Of a stretch of 35,119 nucleotides of DNA, positions 1 through 8,204 are shown one piece after another. The notes below the pieces were generated by a model. The model saw only the letters and a program-made list of their open reading frames with translations. It had not been told where the DNA came from and searched no databases. Source of the DNA: an uncultured Flavonifractor sp. Lineage in GTDB: Bacteria; Bacillota; Clostridia; Oscillospirales; Oscillospiraceae. The stretch spans positions 1 through 35,119 of the forward strand of contig CANAAV010000026.1 of the NCBI GenBank assembly GCA_947346365.1. Reading direction: 5' to 3'. Made by a program: the position numbers and the translations under genes. Each line of letters begins with the position of its first letter. The first letter of the stretch is position 1.

Positions 1-150
1 CTGGCCGGCGTTGACGTCAAGACGGTGCAGGTGCTGGCGGGCCACGAACACGCCAAGATCACGCTGGACATCTACACTCACCTGACCTATAACCAGCCCA
101 AGGATCTGATCTCGAAGGTCAACCAGGCATTTGCGAACAATCCAAAATAG
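1..150 (+). CDS. Tyrosine recombinase (phage/ICE-type integrase), C-terminal fragment
   Basis: Only the last 49 codons are in the window, and the gene begins upstream of base 1. The fragment carries the end of the catalytic domain of the tyrosine recombinase family: a GH dipeptide (His codon 43-45), then DIYTH, in which the Tyr at 73-75 is the expected nucleophile forming the 3'-phosphotyrosyl bond. The family catalyses site-specific integration and excision of phages and integrative conjugative elements. The stop lies about 80 bp before a copy of the 3' end of rpsI, so the gene sits at the element border, the usual place for an integrase next to its attachment site. The class is clear. Whether the element is a prophage, an ICE or a remnant cannot be seen from here. 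Confidence 0.9.
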   Translation: MAGVDVKTVQVLAGHEHAKITLDIYTHLTYNQPKDLISKVNQAFANNPK

Positions 151-158
151 TGCTTTTG

Positions 159-235
159 GGGTGCATATCGGGGTGCATTTGAAATTAAAAGTAGTGTAAC
201 AACTGAAAATACAGGGTTTTTCTGGACAGGGTGCA
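159..235 (+). repeat. Three direct GGGTGCA repeats at element end (possible integrase arm sites)
   Basis: The heptamer GGGTGCA occurs at 159-165, 171-177 and 229-235. The first two extend to GGGGTGCAT and are 12 bp apart; the third abuts the rpsI-derived sequence. Short direct repeats flanking a core are typical arm-type binding sites of tyrosine recombinases. That role is inferred from position and repetition only. Confidence 0.45.
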
Positions 236-288
236 AGAAGTACGGCCTCAAGGCCGCCCGCCGGGCTCCTCAGTTCTCCAAGCGCTGA
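235..288 (+). other. rpsI: Attachment-site junction: displaced 3' end of rpsI (ribosomal protein S9)
   Basis: Read in frame from 235, the 17 codons before the TGA at 286-288 encode KKYGLKAARRAPQFSKR. This is the conserved C-terminus of ribosomal protein S9. There is no start codon or upstream S9 sequence: the recombinase gene lies directly to the left. The simplest reading is that an element integrated into the 3' end of rpsI. An intact rpsI would be recreated outside the window on the left, and this original 3' end would be left as the right attachment site. The 3' end of rpsI is a known integration site for some ICEs of Firmicutes, for example in streptococci. The exact crossover bases cannot be defined without the other junction. 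Confidence 0.85.
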
Positions 289-337
289 TATTACAGCCAA
301 CTTCCGGAGCCGCGGAGGCTCCCCCCAGTCTATTGCG

Positions 338-377
338 AAAAGCGGCCTGTCTGGTTTATACCAGACAGGCCGCTTTT
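338..377. terminator. Intrinsic terminator, original rpsI terminator shared with the DUF1576 gene
   Basis: A perfect 17-bp stem (338-354 with 361-377) has a six-base loop and is flanked by A4 on the left and T4 on the right. It can therefore act on either strand. It lies just after the displaced rpsI end and 32 bp beyond the end of the minus-strand gene at 409. A weaker hairpin (GGAGCC/GGCTCC) precedes it at 306-322. Nothing else is seen between 289 and 408. Confidence 0.85.
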
Positions 378-408
378 GATTGCTGGGGACTTGTGGGAAG
401 GGGGGACG

Positions 409-1728
409 CTATTTTTCCTCTTTGGTGGGCGGGGGAATGATGGGGGAGTCATGCTCGAAGGCATCGAAATAGTCCTCGTCCTGAAGCTCCGGCTTGCGGC
501 GGCGAATAGCCGACATGATGATGGGATAGAGCACAATAGCGATCAGTCCACCGGAAAAACCGTTATTGTAGAGGTTAATACCCTCCACCGGCGTGCCCGC
601 GTGAAGGACCACTGCCGAGTGAAGAAAACCGGCCGCCAGGCCGAAGGGCCAGCCGAAATATCCGGAGATAGGGGCCAGAGTTGTGCCGAAGAGCATTGCC
701 AGCTGTACAGAATGGTGAGTGACTCCCCACTTCATAAATATACCGCCCAGCACTACGCCTGTCATCACGGGGATAATATTGCGGGCGTGTTTACCGAACG
801 CGGAGAAGCCGATGATGGTAAAAATACCCCCCAAGGTCGGGCCGTTGAGATCTCCACCGGTTATTAAAATTACAGCGGTGCCAATCAGCCCGTTAACCCC
901 CATGTTAATCAGCGTAGGAGCGGAGCCGAACATGCGCAGATAGTCGCTGGGGGCCCGGCCGGTAGTGAGCAGCAGCCGCCGGTATCCCGCCCAGGCGGCC
1001 CAGGCGGGACGGCCGCAGAAGAAAAGCCCCGCCACAATTAAAACTGTGCACAGTGTCACCATCATAATACCGAAGGGCAGATTATATCCGGTGGCCCAGT
1101 GGTGGGCCACCTTAGGGGCCGCCCCCATGGAGTTCATCAGCGGCACGAGCATCATGGCCAGCAGTCCGCAGGCAAAGCCCATGTTGTACAAATTCATGCC
1201 GTTTTGTATTTTGTAGGTATAGCCGGACAGCGGGGGCAGCACAAAACCTACGCTCAATCCTACCAACAGTCCGGCGGCCGGACCGCCCCAGCCGTTGTCC
1301 AGGGCCAGATAGCTGACCACCGGGGCCAGAGAGGTGGCCAGCAGCGAAACGGAGGCGTGCTTAGAAAAGGGTTCTTTAGCGACCTTAGAGTAGAGCCAAG
1401 TCCCGGCAATGATGGGCCAGATGTTTAAGATGTTCTTGCCAAACAGGGAGAAGCCCGCCATCAGCCCAATTTCCACCAGTGTGTAGCCGTTGAGCGGGTC
1501 TTTTGCCACGTAAAGGATACCGATGCTGATCAGCGTCACCAGTGCGGAATTTACGAAGGCGGCTCCCACCCCGGCGATCTCCACATAGTCGGTGATCAGC
1601 GCGTCCTCTGTCAAAATGATTTTCCACAGGCCCGGCAGGATGCGGGCCGGATCGTCCAGAGCGATGCCGAAGGCCGCCCAAAAGGCCGCAAAGCATAGCA
1701 GGGCCGGGTACATCTTTTTATAGCGCAT
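409..1728 (-). CDS. DUF1576 family integral membrane protein
   Basis: This 439-aa, very hydrophobic protein has many predicted membrane segments and a charged cytoplasmic-looking tail (residues 408-439, DE- and KEEK-rich). It matches the DUF1576 family, whose function is unknown. An internal duplication is visible. Residues 81-115 (GYTLVEIGLMAGFSLFGKN) resemble 296-330 (GPTLGGIFTIIGFSAFGKH). Residues 178-192 (GMNLYNMGFACGLLA) resemble 382-396 (GINLYNNGFSGGLIA). This suggests a two-repeat transporter-like fold. The ATG is preceded by GGAGG eight bases upstream. The gene lies downstream of ribF on the same strand, 154 bp away, with no clear promoter of its own. It may be a transporter, but no substrate can be read from the sequence. 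Confidence 0.8.
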   Translation of the reverse strand: MRYKKMYPALLCFAAFWAAFGIALDDPARILPGLWKIILTEDALITDYVEIAGVGAAFVNSALVTLISIGILYVAKDPLNGYTLVEIGLMAGFSLFGKNILNIWPIIAGTWLYSKVAKEPFSKHASVSLLATSLAPVVSYLALDNGWGGPAAGLLVGLSVGFVLPPLSGYTYKIQNGMNLYNMGFACGLLAMMLVPLMNSMGAAPKVAHHWATGYNLPFGIMMVTLCTVLIVAGLFFCGRPAWAAWAGYRRLLLTTGRAPSDYLRMFGSAPTLINMGVNGLIGTAVILITGGDLNGPTLGGIFTIIGFSAFGKHARNIIPVMTGVVLGGIFMKWGVTHHSVQLAMLFGTTLAPISGYFGWPFGLAAGFLHSAVVLHAGTPVEGINLYNNGFSGGLIAIVLYPIIMSAIRRRKPELQDEDYFDAFEHDSPIIPPPTKEEK

Positions 1729-1786
1729 GGTAACTCCCTCCTCAGCCAGAACAGCTTTCGCTCAAGAATGTGGATGAAACGCCGGG

Positions 1787-1881
1787 GTCTGTTTGAAAAC
1801 CGGCGGAATGCCGGGGTGCGGTAGATGTTTTCGCTGGACAAGGCGGTTTGACGCAGGAATCCTGACGGTTTTCAAGCAGAC
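1787..1881. repeat. Imperfect inverted repeat between ribF and the DUF1576 gene
   Basis: The arm at 1787-1807 (GTCTGTTTGAAAACCGGCGGA) matches the complement of 1860-1881 with two substitutions and one gap, around a 52-base loop. It begins two bases past the ribF stop. There is no T-run after either arm, so it is not a standard terminator. It could be a processing or attenuation hairpin at the end of the nusA-ribF operon, or chance. Confidence 0.4.
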
Positions 1882-1882
1882 T

Positions 1883-2788
1883 CTACTGCTCTTTTTGAAA
1901 ATAATCGCGGGTCTGCGCGGCGTTGCGCAGGACTTCCGCCTTCAGCGCCTCCAGCGAGGGGAATTTCCGCTCACCCCGCAGGCGCTTGTGGAACTCCATG
2001 CGCACGCTCTGTCCGTACAGGTCGCCGTTGAAATCCAGAATGAAGCCCTCCACCGTCACCTTGTTTCCGTCGTCCACCGTGGGGCGCACGCCGATGTTTG
2101 TCACGGCCAGGTGGCTGTCCCCATTTTCAAACTGCACTTTTGTGGCGTACACCCCGTGGGCGGGCACCAGCACCCCCGGCTGAAAGCGCAGGTTCACCGT
2201 GGGGAAGCCCAAGGTGGTGCCCAGCTTCTTGCCGTGGGAGACCGTGTCGGTCAAGGTGTGGGGGTGGCCCAAAAATTCGTTGGCGAGCTCGATTTCCCCT
2301 TGGGCGATCAATGTACGGATATAAGTAGAGGAGACGGTGATATGGTCCCGCTCCACCTTAGGAATGATATCGCAGCCCAGGCCGATCTCCCGGCACAGCT
2401 GCTGCAGCCGCTCCGGCGTCCCTTCTCCCCGGTAGCCAAAATGGAAATCGTGTCCGGCCACCAGGTGAACCGCTGCGTGCTCTCCCACCAGGTAATCCGT
2501 GACGAATTCCCGCCAAGGCATTTCCATCATCCGGTGGTCGAAGTGGGCCACAATGACCTCCTGAATGCCGTAATACCGGCGCATTAAATCCGCCCGGTCG
2601 CTGGGGGAGGTCAGCAGGGGCATGGGAGCCTTGAGAATGAGATTGGTAGGGTGGGTGTCAAAGGTCACTGCCGCCGGGACGGCCCACCGCTGGGCGGCCG
2701 CCTGGCTTACCCGCCGCAGCAGGGCCCCGTGGCCCAGGTGCACCCCGTCGAAAAAGCCAAGGGCGATGACGCGTTTTCTGTGTTCCAT
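1883..2788 (-). CDS. ribF: Bifunctional riboflavin kinase / FAD synthetase
   Basis: This 301-aa protein makes FMN from riboflavin and ATP, then FAD from FMN and ATP, in the cytoplasm. The N-terminal FAD synthetase domain (about residues 5-160) has the nucleotidyl-transferase signature GFFDGVHLGHGAL (residues 11-23) and the SSTYIR motif. The C-terminal riboflavin kinase domain has GFPTVNL and HGVYATKV. Length and order are normal for prokaryotic RibF. The ATG is preceded by GAGGTG eight bases upstream, inside the last codons of truB, which ends 5 bp before. It is the last gene of the rimP-nusA-infB operon; truB-ribF adjacency is common in Firmicutes. Confidence 0.97.
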   Translation of the reverse strand: MEHRKRVIALGFFDGVHLGHGALLRRVSQAAAQRWAVPAAVTFDTHPTNLILKAPMPLLTSPSDRADLMRRYYGIQEVIVAHFDHRMMEMPWREFVTDYLVGEHAAVHLVAGHDFHFGYRGEGTPERLQQLCREIGLGCDIIPKVERDHITVSSTYIRTLIAQGEIELANEFLGHPHTLTDTVSHGKKLGTTLGFPTVNLRFQPGVLVPAHGVYATKVQFENGDSHLAVTNIGVRPTVDDGNKVTVEGFILDFNGDLYGQSVRMEFHKRLRGERKFPSLEALKAEVLRNAAQTRDYFQKEQ

Positions 2789-2793
2789 AGCCG

Positions 2794-3675
2794 TTACACC
2801 TCAAAAAAGCTCTTAATCAGCCCCATACGGCTGTTCTGCCTGCGGCCGATGCCCAAGAATTCCCCGCTTTGGCTGTACACCCGGTAAGCTCCGTCCGGAC
2901 CGGAGAGCGCCGCCTGTCCGCCGTTGCGCAGGCGCTTCTCCGCCGGCGGTGGGGCGGTCACGGCGGCGGGAAAGCCGCTGCGGGCGAAGAACTGGTCTAC
3001 GGGCAGCAGCAGAGCCTCCGGGTTCTGGGCCGAGACGGCCTGCTCCAGCGTGAGCGCCTCCTCCAGGCCGAATCCCGCCGCCCGGGTCCGGCGCAGGGAG
3101 CTCATGCAGGCGCCGCATCCCAGTGCCTGTCCGATGTCATGGCATAGGGTGCGCACATAGGTGCCCTTGGAGCAGACCGTCCGCAGCAGGCAGCCGCCTT
3201 CGGCAGGCGGGCGGCACTCCAACAGCTCCAAGGTATGGATGGTCACCCTCCGGGGCCTGCGCTCCACCTCCTGGCCCTTCCGGGCCAGCTCGTAGAGCTT
3301 TTTACCGTGGATTTTAATGGCGGAGTACATGGGGGGGAGCTGTTCGATCTCCCCGGTAAAAGCGTCCAGCGCACGGCGGAGGTCCGCGCAGTCTGCGTGG
3401 ACGGGCCGCTCTTCCAGCACTTCGCCGGTGGCGTCCTGGGTATTGGTGATAATGCCAAGTTTTATTCCGGCGATATACTCCTTATCGGATTGCGCGGCGA
3501 ACTCCACCGCACGGGTAGCCCGGCCCACAAAGACCGGCAATACCCCTGTGGCCATGGGGTCCAGCGTCCCCGCATGGCCAATCCTTTTTTCGTGAAAGAC
3601 GCCCCGCAGCTTGGCGCAGACGTCCATACTGGTCCAGCCTTCTGGCTTGTCGATGATAAGAATCCCGCTAGCCAT
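2794..3675 (-). CDS. truB: tRNA pseudouridine(55) synthase TruB
   Basis: This 293-aa enzyme isomerises U55 in the T-loop of tRNAs to pseudouridine. The protein opens with ILIIDKPEGWTSMDV and has the TruB signature GHAGTLDPMATG, where Asp39 is the expected catalytic residue. KGTYVRTLCHDIG follows further on. A longer frame extends upstream, but its extra 42 residues are antisense-like low-complexity sequence inside nrnA. The ATG at 3675 overlaps the nrnA stop by 8 nt (ATGGCTAG), so the two genes are translationally coupled. A short C-terminal part after about residue 230 resembles the TruB C-terminal RNA-binding domain. Confidence 0.97.
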   Translation of the reverse strand: MASGILIIDKPEGWTSMDVCAKLRGVFHEKRIGHAGTLDPMATGVLPVFVGRATRAVEFAAQSDKEYIAGIKLGIITNTQDATGEVLEERPVHADCADLRRALDAFTGEIEQLPPMYSAIKIHGKKLYELARKGQEVERRPRRVTIHTLELLECRPPAEGGCLLRTVCSKGTYVRTLCHDIGQALGCGACMSSLRRTRAAGFGLEEALTLEQAVSAQNPEALLLPVDQFFARSGFPAAVTAPPPAEKRLRNGGQAALSGPDGAYRVYSQSGEFLGIGRRQNSRMGLIKSFFEV

Positions 3676-4618
3676 CCCGCTGCACCGTCCGGATTGCGTC
3701 CAGCACAGCCCGCTTGGCCTGCTCCACTGTGCCTGAGACGGCGCAGCCAGCGGCGGCGGCGTGGCCGCCGCCCCCCAGCAGGGCGCAGACCTTAGTGGCA
3801 TTGAGGCCGCCGGTGGTGCGTACGCTGAGCTTACAGCCGCCGTCCGGCCGCTCTTTGATGGTCACGGCGGTCTCTACCCCCTGGATCTGTCCGGGGAAAG
3901 CGGCGATGTCCTCCATGTCCTCTTCGGTGGTCCCCAGCTGCGCCGCCATGGACAGAGGCAGGGCGGCGATGGCGATTTTCCCGCCGTCATGAAACTCCAT
4001 CCCGGCGCTCAGCCGCCCCTCCAGGGCCAGGCGCCGAAAGGATTTGGTGCGGAAGAGCTGCTTGTTCACGGCGGTATAGTCAATACCGGTATCCATCAGC
4101 TCCGCCGCAACCCGGTGGGTGGCGGGGGTGGTGTTCCCGTATTGGAAGCAGCCGCAGTCGGTGGTCACCGCCACATAGAGAGGCAGGGCGGCCTCAGGGC
4201 CTACGGGACCCCACTGGCGAATGACGTCATAGACCAGCTCGCCGCAGGCGGCCCGGCCGGGGTCCACACAACAGTCTTTGGCAAAGCCCTCATAAGAGGG
4301 ATGGTGGTCGATGGCCAGGTCAATGCCGCGTTCCAGCCACTGCTCCGCCTCGGGAGTGAACAATCCCCGCCCGGCGACATCGACACTCACCACAAAGGCG
4401 GGCACGACACCGGCCGGGGCGAGATAGGGCTCTAAATAAGGGGCAAACCGGGCGGTAATGTCGGAATTAGGCAGGACCCACGCCTGTTTGCCCAGCTGCC
4501 GCAGGGCGGCGCACAGGCCGGCAGCGCAGCCGGCGGTGTCTCCGTCGGGGCGCCTGTGGGTGATAATCAGAATATCCTCCTGCTGGGCGAGCAGGGCGGC
4601 GGTTTCAAGTACGTTCAC
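3668..4618 (-). CDS. nrnA: DHH-family phosphoesterase NrnA (oligoribonuclease / pAp phosphatase)
   Basis: This 316-aa protein belongs to the DHH/DHHA1 superfamily, which hydrolyses nano-RNAs and 3'-phosphoadenosine 5'-phosphate in the cytoplasm using Mn2+. Metal-binding motifs are visible in order: THRRPDGDT near the N-terminus, VSVDVAGRG, the DHHPS triad, TTDCGCFQY, and the C-terminal DHHA1 motif GGGGHAAAAG. The start is GTG at 4618, overlapping the rbfA stop in a GTGA arrangement. Firmicute operons often place nrnA between rbfA and truB, so the context supports the assignment over RecJ, which is much longer. Substrate preference cannot be read from sequence. Confidence 0.93.
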   Translation of the reverse strand: MNVLETAALLAQQEDILIITHRRPDGDTAGCAAGLCAALRQLGKQAWVLPNSDITARFAPYLEPYLAPAGVVPAFVVSVDVAGRGLFTPEAEQWLERGIDLAIDHHPSYEGFAKDCCVDPGRAACGELVYDVIRQWGPVGPEAALPLYVAVTTDCGCFQYGNTTPATHRVAAELMDTGIDYTAVNKQLFRTKSFRRLALEGRLSAGMEFHDGGKIAIAALPLSMAAQLGTTEEDMEDIAAFPGQIQGVETAVTIKERPDGGCKLSVRTTGGLNATKVCALLGGGGHAAAAGCAVSGTVEQAKRAVLDAIRTVQRDG

Positions 4619-5010
4619 GCGTCGTCCTCCTGGTCTAAACGAATATGGGCGTTGGCGGGATTGGCCGGTTTGACGGCGGCCGGGTCCCGCAGCAGGTCTA
4701 GGATGTGGGCGCCCTTGTCAATGGAATCGTCCCGCTGAAATACCAGCTCTGGGGTGTAGCGCAGGGACAGCTTCCGGCCCAGCTCGCGGCGGAGGTAGCC
4801 TCCGGCGGATTTGAGTCCTTTGACCACCTCGCCTATGTCGCTTTTATCCAGTACGCTGACATATACTTTAGCATACCGCAGGTCGGAGGTGGTGTCAACA
4901 GCGGTGACAGACACCAGCCCGTGGACCCTGGGGTCCTTGACCGTGCGGATCAGGGAGCTCAGCTCCCGCTGAATTTCCTCGTTGATGCGTCCAATGCGGT
5001 TGCTTGGCAT
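4615..5010 (-). CDS. rbfA: 30S ribosome-binding factor A
   Basis: This 131-aa protein has the single KH-like RbfA fold. It binds the 30S subunit near the 5' domain of 16S rRNA and assists late maturation and cold adaptation. Recognisable stretches are SNRIGRINEEIQRELS at the N-terminus, VKDPRVHGLVSVTAVDTT, and YAKVYVSVL. The ATG at 5010 is preceded by AGGAG with a seven-base spacer. An upstream in-frame TTG at 5031 has no comparable ribosome-binding site and adds seven unconserved residues. The gene follows infB by 107 bp and overlaps nrnA by 4 nt. Confidence 0.95.
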   Translation of the reverse strand: MPSNRIGRINEEIQRELSSLIRTVKDPRVHGLVSVTAVDTTSDLRYAKVYVSVLDKSDIGEVVKGLKSAGGYLRRELGRKLSLRYTPELVFQRDDSIDKGAHILDLLRDPAAVKPANPANAHIRLDQEDDA

Positions 5011-5117
5011 ACGTTTTCTCCTAACATGCAAGGCAGGCCCGCCCCCTCCTCAAATGAATTGGGGATGGAACGGACCCGCTCTATTTTTTGACGTGCCTTT
5101 TGCCCGCGGCGGAGGGA

Positions 5118-7520
5118 TTATACCTCGATCTGCTCCATCAGGAAGGCCTCGATCACGTCGCCCTCCTTGATATCCTGGAACTTTTCAAAGGTGATACCGC
5201 ACTCGTAGCCGGCGGAGACCTCTTTCACGCTGTCCTTAAAGCGCTGGAGGGAAGCGATTGCCCCGTCATAGATGACGATGTTGTCACGCAGCAGGCGCAT
5301 CTGCGCGCCCCGCTGGACCTTTCCCTCCTGCACATAACAGCCGGCCACCATGCCCACGCCGGTAATGCGGAACACGTTGCGCACCTCCGCCTGGCCCAGC
5401 TCCACCTCTTTGAATTTGGGGGCCAGCATACCTTTCATAGCGGCCTCAATCTCGTTGATGGCATCATAAATGACCCGGTACATGCGCATGTCCACATGGC
5501 TGCGGGCGGCGTTTTCCTTGGCGTTGGCGTCGGGGCGGACATTGAAGCCCACGATAATGGCCCCGGAGGTGGCCGCCAGCATCACATCGCTCTCGCTGAT
5601 GGCGCCCACGGCGCAGTGGATGACCCGCACCCGGACCTCTTCGTTGGTGAGCTTTTCCAGGGAGGCCTTTACCGCCTCGGCAGAGCCCTGTACGTCGGCC
5701 TTGACGATAATGTTCAAGTCCTTCATCTCGCCCTGCTTGATTTGGCTGAACAGGTCCTCCAGGCTGACCTTCTGGTTCTGAGGGCCGGCCGCCTTGACCT
5801 TGCGCTCGTGCTTGCGCTGCTCCACCAGCTCGCGGGCCATGCGCTCGTCCGCCACGGCGTGGAAATCGTCGCCTGCGCCGGGCACCTCGCTCATGCCGAT
5901 AATCTCCACGGGGACGGAGGGACCCGCTTCGGTGAGCTTCTCCCCCTTGGCGCTGGTCATGGCCCGGACACGGCCCACGGCGGTGCCCGCAATAATCACA
6001 TCTCCCTGGTGGAGCGTGCCGTTTTGCACCAAAAGGGTGGCCACCGGGCCGCGGCCCTTGTCCAGCTTGGCCTCGATGACCGCGCCGTGGGCGGTGCGGC
6101 TGGGATTGGCCTTGAGCTCCCGCATCTCGGCGGTGAGGGTGACCATCTCCAGCAGGCTGTCGATCCCCATGCCGGTTTTGGCGGAGATGGGGCAGATGAC
6201 GGTGTCGCCGCCCCATTCCTCGGGCACCAGCTCATAGGCTGTGAGCTGCTCCTTGATGCGGTCTGGGTTGGCCTCCGGCTTATCCATCTTATTAATAGCC
6301 ACGATGATGGGGATGTTTGCCGCCTTGGCGTGATTGATGGACTCCACGGTCTGGGGCATGATGCCGTCGTCCGCGGCCACCACCAGAATGGCGATGTCGG
6401 TGACCATCGCGCCTCTGGCCCGCATGGCGGTAAAGGCCTCGTGGCCGGGGGTATCCAGGAAGGTGATGGGTTTGCCGGAGAGCTCCACCTGGTATGCGCC
6501 GATGTGCTGGGTAATGCCGCCGGCCTCCCCGGAGACCACGTTGGCATTGCGGATATAGTCCAGCAAAGAGGTCTTACCGTGATCTACGTGGCCCATGACC
6601 ACCACCACGGGGGCGCGGGGAAGCAGATCCTCTTCCCTGTCCTCGGCGGTGTCGATGAGCTTCTCTTCAATGGTGACAATGATCTCCTTTTCCACCTTGC
6701 AGCCCAGCTCTTCGGCGATAATGGCGGCGGTTTCAAAGTCAATAATGTCGCTCATGGAGGCCATAACCCCATTTTTCATGAGGGTTTTGACCACCTCAGC
6801 CCCAGTTTTTTTCATCCGCTGGGCCAGCTCACCCACGCCGATCTCGTCGGGGATCTTAACCACCAGAGGATTCTTCTTGGCAATTTCCGCCTGGAGGCGG
6901 CGCATTTTCTCCTGCTCCTCCTGGCGGCGCTTATTGCCCTGGAAGCCGCCCCGGCGCTGGCCGCGGCCCTGGAATTTCTGCTTGCCGGCCTGCATCTGGG
7001 TGGTCTTTCCGGCGGCCAGATCTTCCAGCCGCTGGTCGTACTTCTCCAGATTGACGTTGCCGCCCTTGCGGGTGTCCACAATCTTTTTTTCCGGCACCCG
7101 GCGGGTGGGCTGCTGGCTCTGCGCGCCCTTCGCGGCCGGCTGCTGGGTCTGACCCGGCTGCCCGCCTTGAGGCTTGCCGCTGTGTCCCTGCGCGGGCTTC
7201 TGCGTGGGCGGCTCTGCTTTGCCGCCGCGGGGCTTGCCGCCCTGCTGGGGCGGCTTTGGCCCCTCTTGGGTGTCCTTAGCGGGCTCCGCCTTCGGCGCGG
7301 CGGGCTTGGGCTCCCGGTAGACGTCGGCGTAGATGCTCTCGATGCTCTCTACCTGGTTGTTTTGGGTCAGGCATTCGAAGATCAGCGACAGCTCCCGGTC
7401 GTCCAGCACCTGCATATGGTTTTTGGGCGCGGTTGCGTACTTGGTCAGGATGTCGGCGATCTCCTTGGAATTCTTCTTGAAATCCTTTGCCACCTCATGG
7501 ACTCGATACTTGTTCAGCAA
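5118..7520 (-). CDS. infB: Translation initiation factor IF-2
   Basis: This roughly 800-aa GTPase brings fMet-tRNA to the 30S subunit and promotes subunit joining. The N-terminal IF2 domain begins [17 protein letters not shown]. Next comes a long Pro/Gln/Gly/Lys-rich linker (about residues 75-205), then an IF2N repeat ([16 protein letters not shown]). The G domain has GHVDHGKTS (from about residue 310), DTPGHEAF and NKMD. C-terminal beta-barrel and C1/C2 domains end in [16 protein letters not shown]. The reading frame stays open to a GTG at 7535. However, the GGAGGTG at 7532-7526 sits inside that extension and five bases before a TTG at 7520, which is therefore the likelier start. A 98-bp non-coding stretch separates the open frame from ylxQ. 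Confidence 0.97.
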   Translation of the reverse strand: MLNKYRVHEVAKDFKKNSKEIADILTKYATAPKNHMQVLDDRELSLIFECLTQNNQVESIESIYADVYREPKPAAPKAEPAKDTQEGPKPPQQGGKPRGGKAEPPTQKPAQGHSGKPQGGQPGQTQQPAAKGAQSQQPTRRVPEKKIVDTRKGGNVNLEKYDQRLEDLAAGKTTQMQAGKQKFQGRGQRRGGFQGNKRRQEEQEKMRRLQAEIAKKNPLVVKIPDEIGVGELAQRMKKTGAEVVKTLMKNGVMASMSDIIDFETAAIIAEELGCKVEKEIIVTIEEKLIDTAEDREEDLLPRAPVVVVMGHVDHGKTSLLDYIRNANVVSGEAGGITQHIGAYQVELSGKPITFLDTPGHEAFTAMRARGAMVTDIAILVVAADDGIMPQTVESINHAKAANIPIIVAINKMDKPEANPDRIKEQLTAYELVPEEWGGDTVICPISAKTGMGIDSLLEMVTLTAEMRELKANPSRTAHGAVIEAKLDKGRGPVATLLVQNGTLHQGDVIIAGTAVGRVRAMTSAKGEKLTEAGPSVPVEIIGMSEVPGAGDDFHAVADERMARELVEQRKHERKVKAAGPQNQKVSLEDLFSQIKQGEMKDLNIIVKADVQGSAEAVKASLEKLTNEEVRVRVIHCAVGAISESDVMLAATSGAIIVGFNVRPDANAKENAARSHVDMRMYRVIYDAINEIEAAMKGMLAPKFKEVELGQAEVRNVFRITGVGMVAGCYVQEGKVQRGAQMRLLRDNIVIYDGAIASLQRFKDSVKEVSAGYECGITFEKFQDIKEGDVIEAFLMEQIEV

Positions 7521-7534
7521 ATAAGCCACCTCCA

Positions 7535-7588
7535 CTGGCGGGCCTGCGCCAATAGGAAAACACAGCCGCCTATCTGGCGCGCCTGCGC
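7535..7588. repeat. 15-bp imperfect direct repeat in the ylxQ-infB gap
   Basis: CTGGCGGGCCTGCGC (7535-7549) recurs as CTGGCGCGCCTGCGC (7574-7588), with one mismatch. On the minus strand the copies are interleaved with CCAATA and TATTGG, which could pair to form a stem ahead of the infB start. Function is unknown and the repeat may be chance in GC-rich DNA. Confidence 0.4.
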
Positions 7589-7634
7589 TTTCTTATTGGT
7601 GCAAACCCAGTCTCTATACACACAATTGCCGCTT

Positions 7635-8204
7635 TCACGGCGCCTTTTTCTTGATGGTCACAATGCCTCTGGGACCCGGCCGCTTGGAAGGCGGCTGCGG
7701 GCGGCGCTTTCGCTTTGCCGCCTCCGGGGGATGTTCCCTCTGAGCGCTGCGGGCGGGCTTCGGCGCTGCGGGCGGCGCCCAGGGCTTACGCTTGCCCCGC
7801 TGGAGATTCTTTTCATGGCTGCGCTGTTCCCGCTGGCGCTGAAGCCGCTTCTGCGCCTGAGCAGAGAGGGTTTCCTTCAAAGCGGCGTACCGGACGGGGT
7901 CCAGCGCCGCCAGCTTATCCGCGAACGCCCCCGCGAGGCCTACGTCGGTCAGGGCCAGCATGGCGCAGGAGCTGCGCCCCACAGCGGCGCCCAGCTCCGC
8001 CTTGCCGAAGGGGACGCGCACCCACGGCACATTTCCGCCCTGAGCGAAGTGGGAGGCCCGGCGCACGCTATTCTCCGCCGCGTCGGAAGCCACGGCGATC
8101 AGCTTGGCCTGACGGGACCGGGCAGCGGCGGCCACAGGCTCCTCCCCCGCCTCCAGCCGACCGGCCTTTCGGGCGATGCCCAGCAGGTGAAGCATGTTAT
8201 GCAT
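7635..8204 (-). CDS. ylxQ: L7Ae/L30e-family RNA-binding protein YlxQ with long basic tail
   Basis: This 189-aa protein has an N-terminal L7Ae/L30e/Gadd45 domain (about residues 1-100; [19 protein letters not shown], then [15 protein letters not shown]). Family members bind kink-turn-like RNA, and YlxQ is the operon member of unclear role, probably in translation. The remaining 85 or so residues form an Arg/Lys/Pro/Gln-rich tail ending [10 protein letters not shown]. Homologues usually stop near 100 aa, so the tail is unusual. The ATG at 8204 overlaps the end of rnpM by 8 nt and is preceded by GGAGGAG. The frame extends upstream, but only over rnpM sequence. Confidence 0.88.
   Translation of the reverse strand: MHNMLHLLGIARKAGRLEAGEEPVAAAARSRQAKLIAVASDAAENSVRRASHFAQGGNVPWVRVPFGKAELGAAVGRSSCAMLALTDVGLAGAFADKLAALDPVRYAALKETLSAQAQKRLQRQREQRSHEKNLQRGKRKPWAPPAAPKPARSAQREHPPEAAKRKRRPQPPSKRPGPRGIVTIKKKAP

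Noticed and set aside
1787-1881. Inverted repeat after ribF as an intrinsic terminator or small mobile element
   Set aside because: The loop is 52 bases, the arms are imperfect, there is no T-run and no target-site duplication is seen. It is kept only as a repeat.
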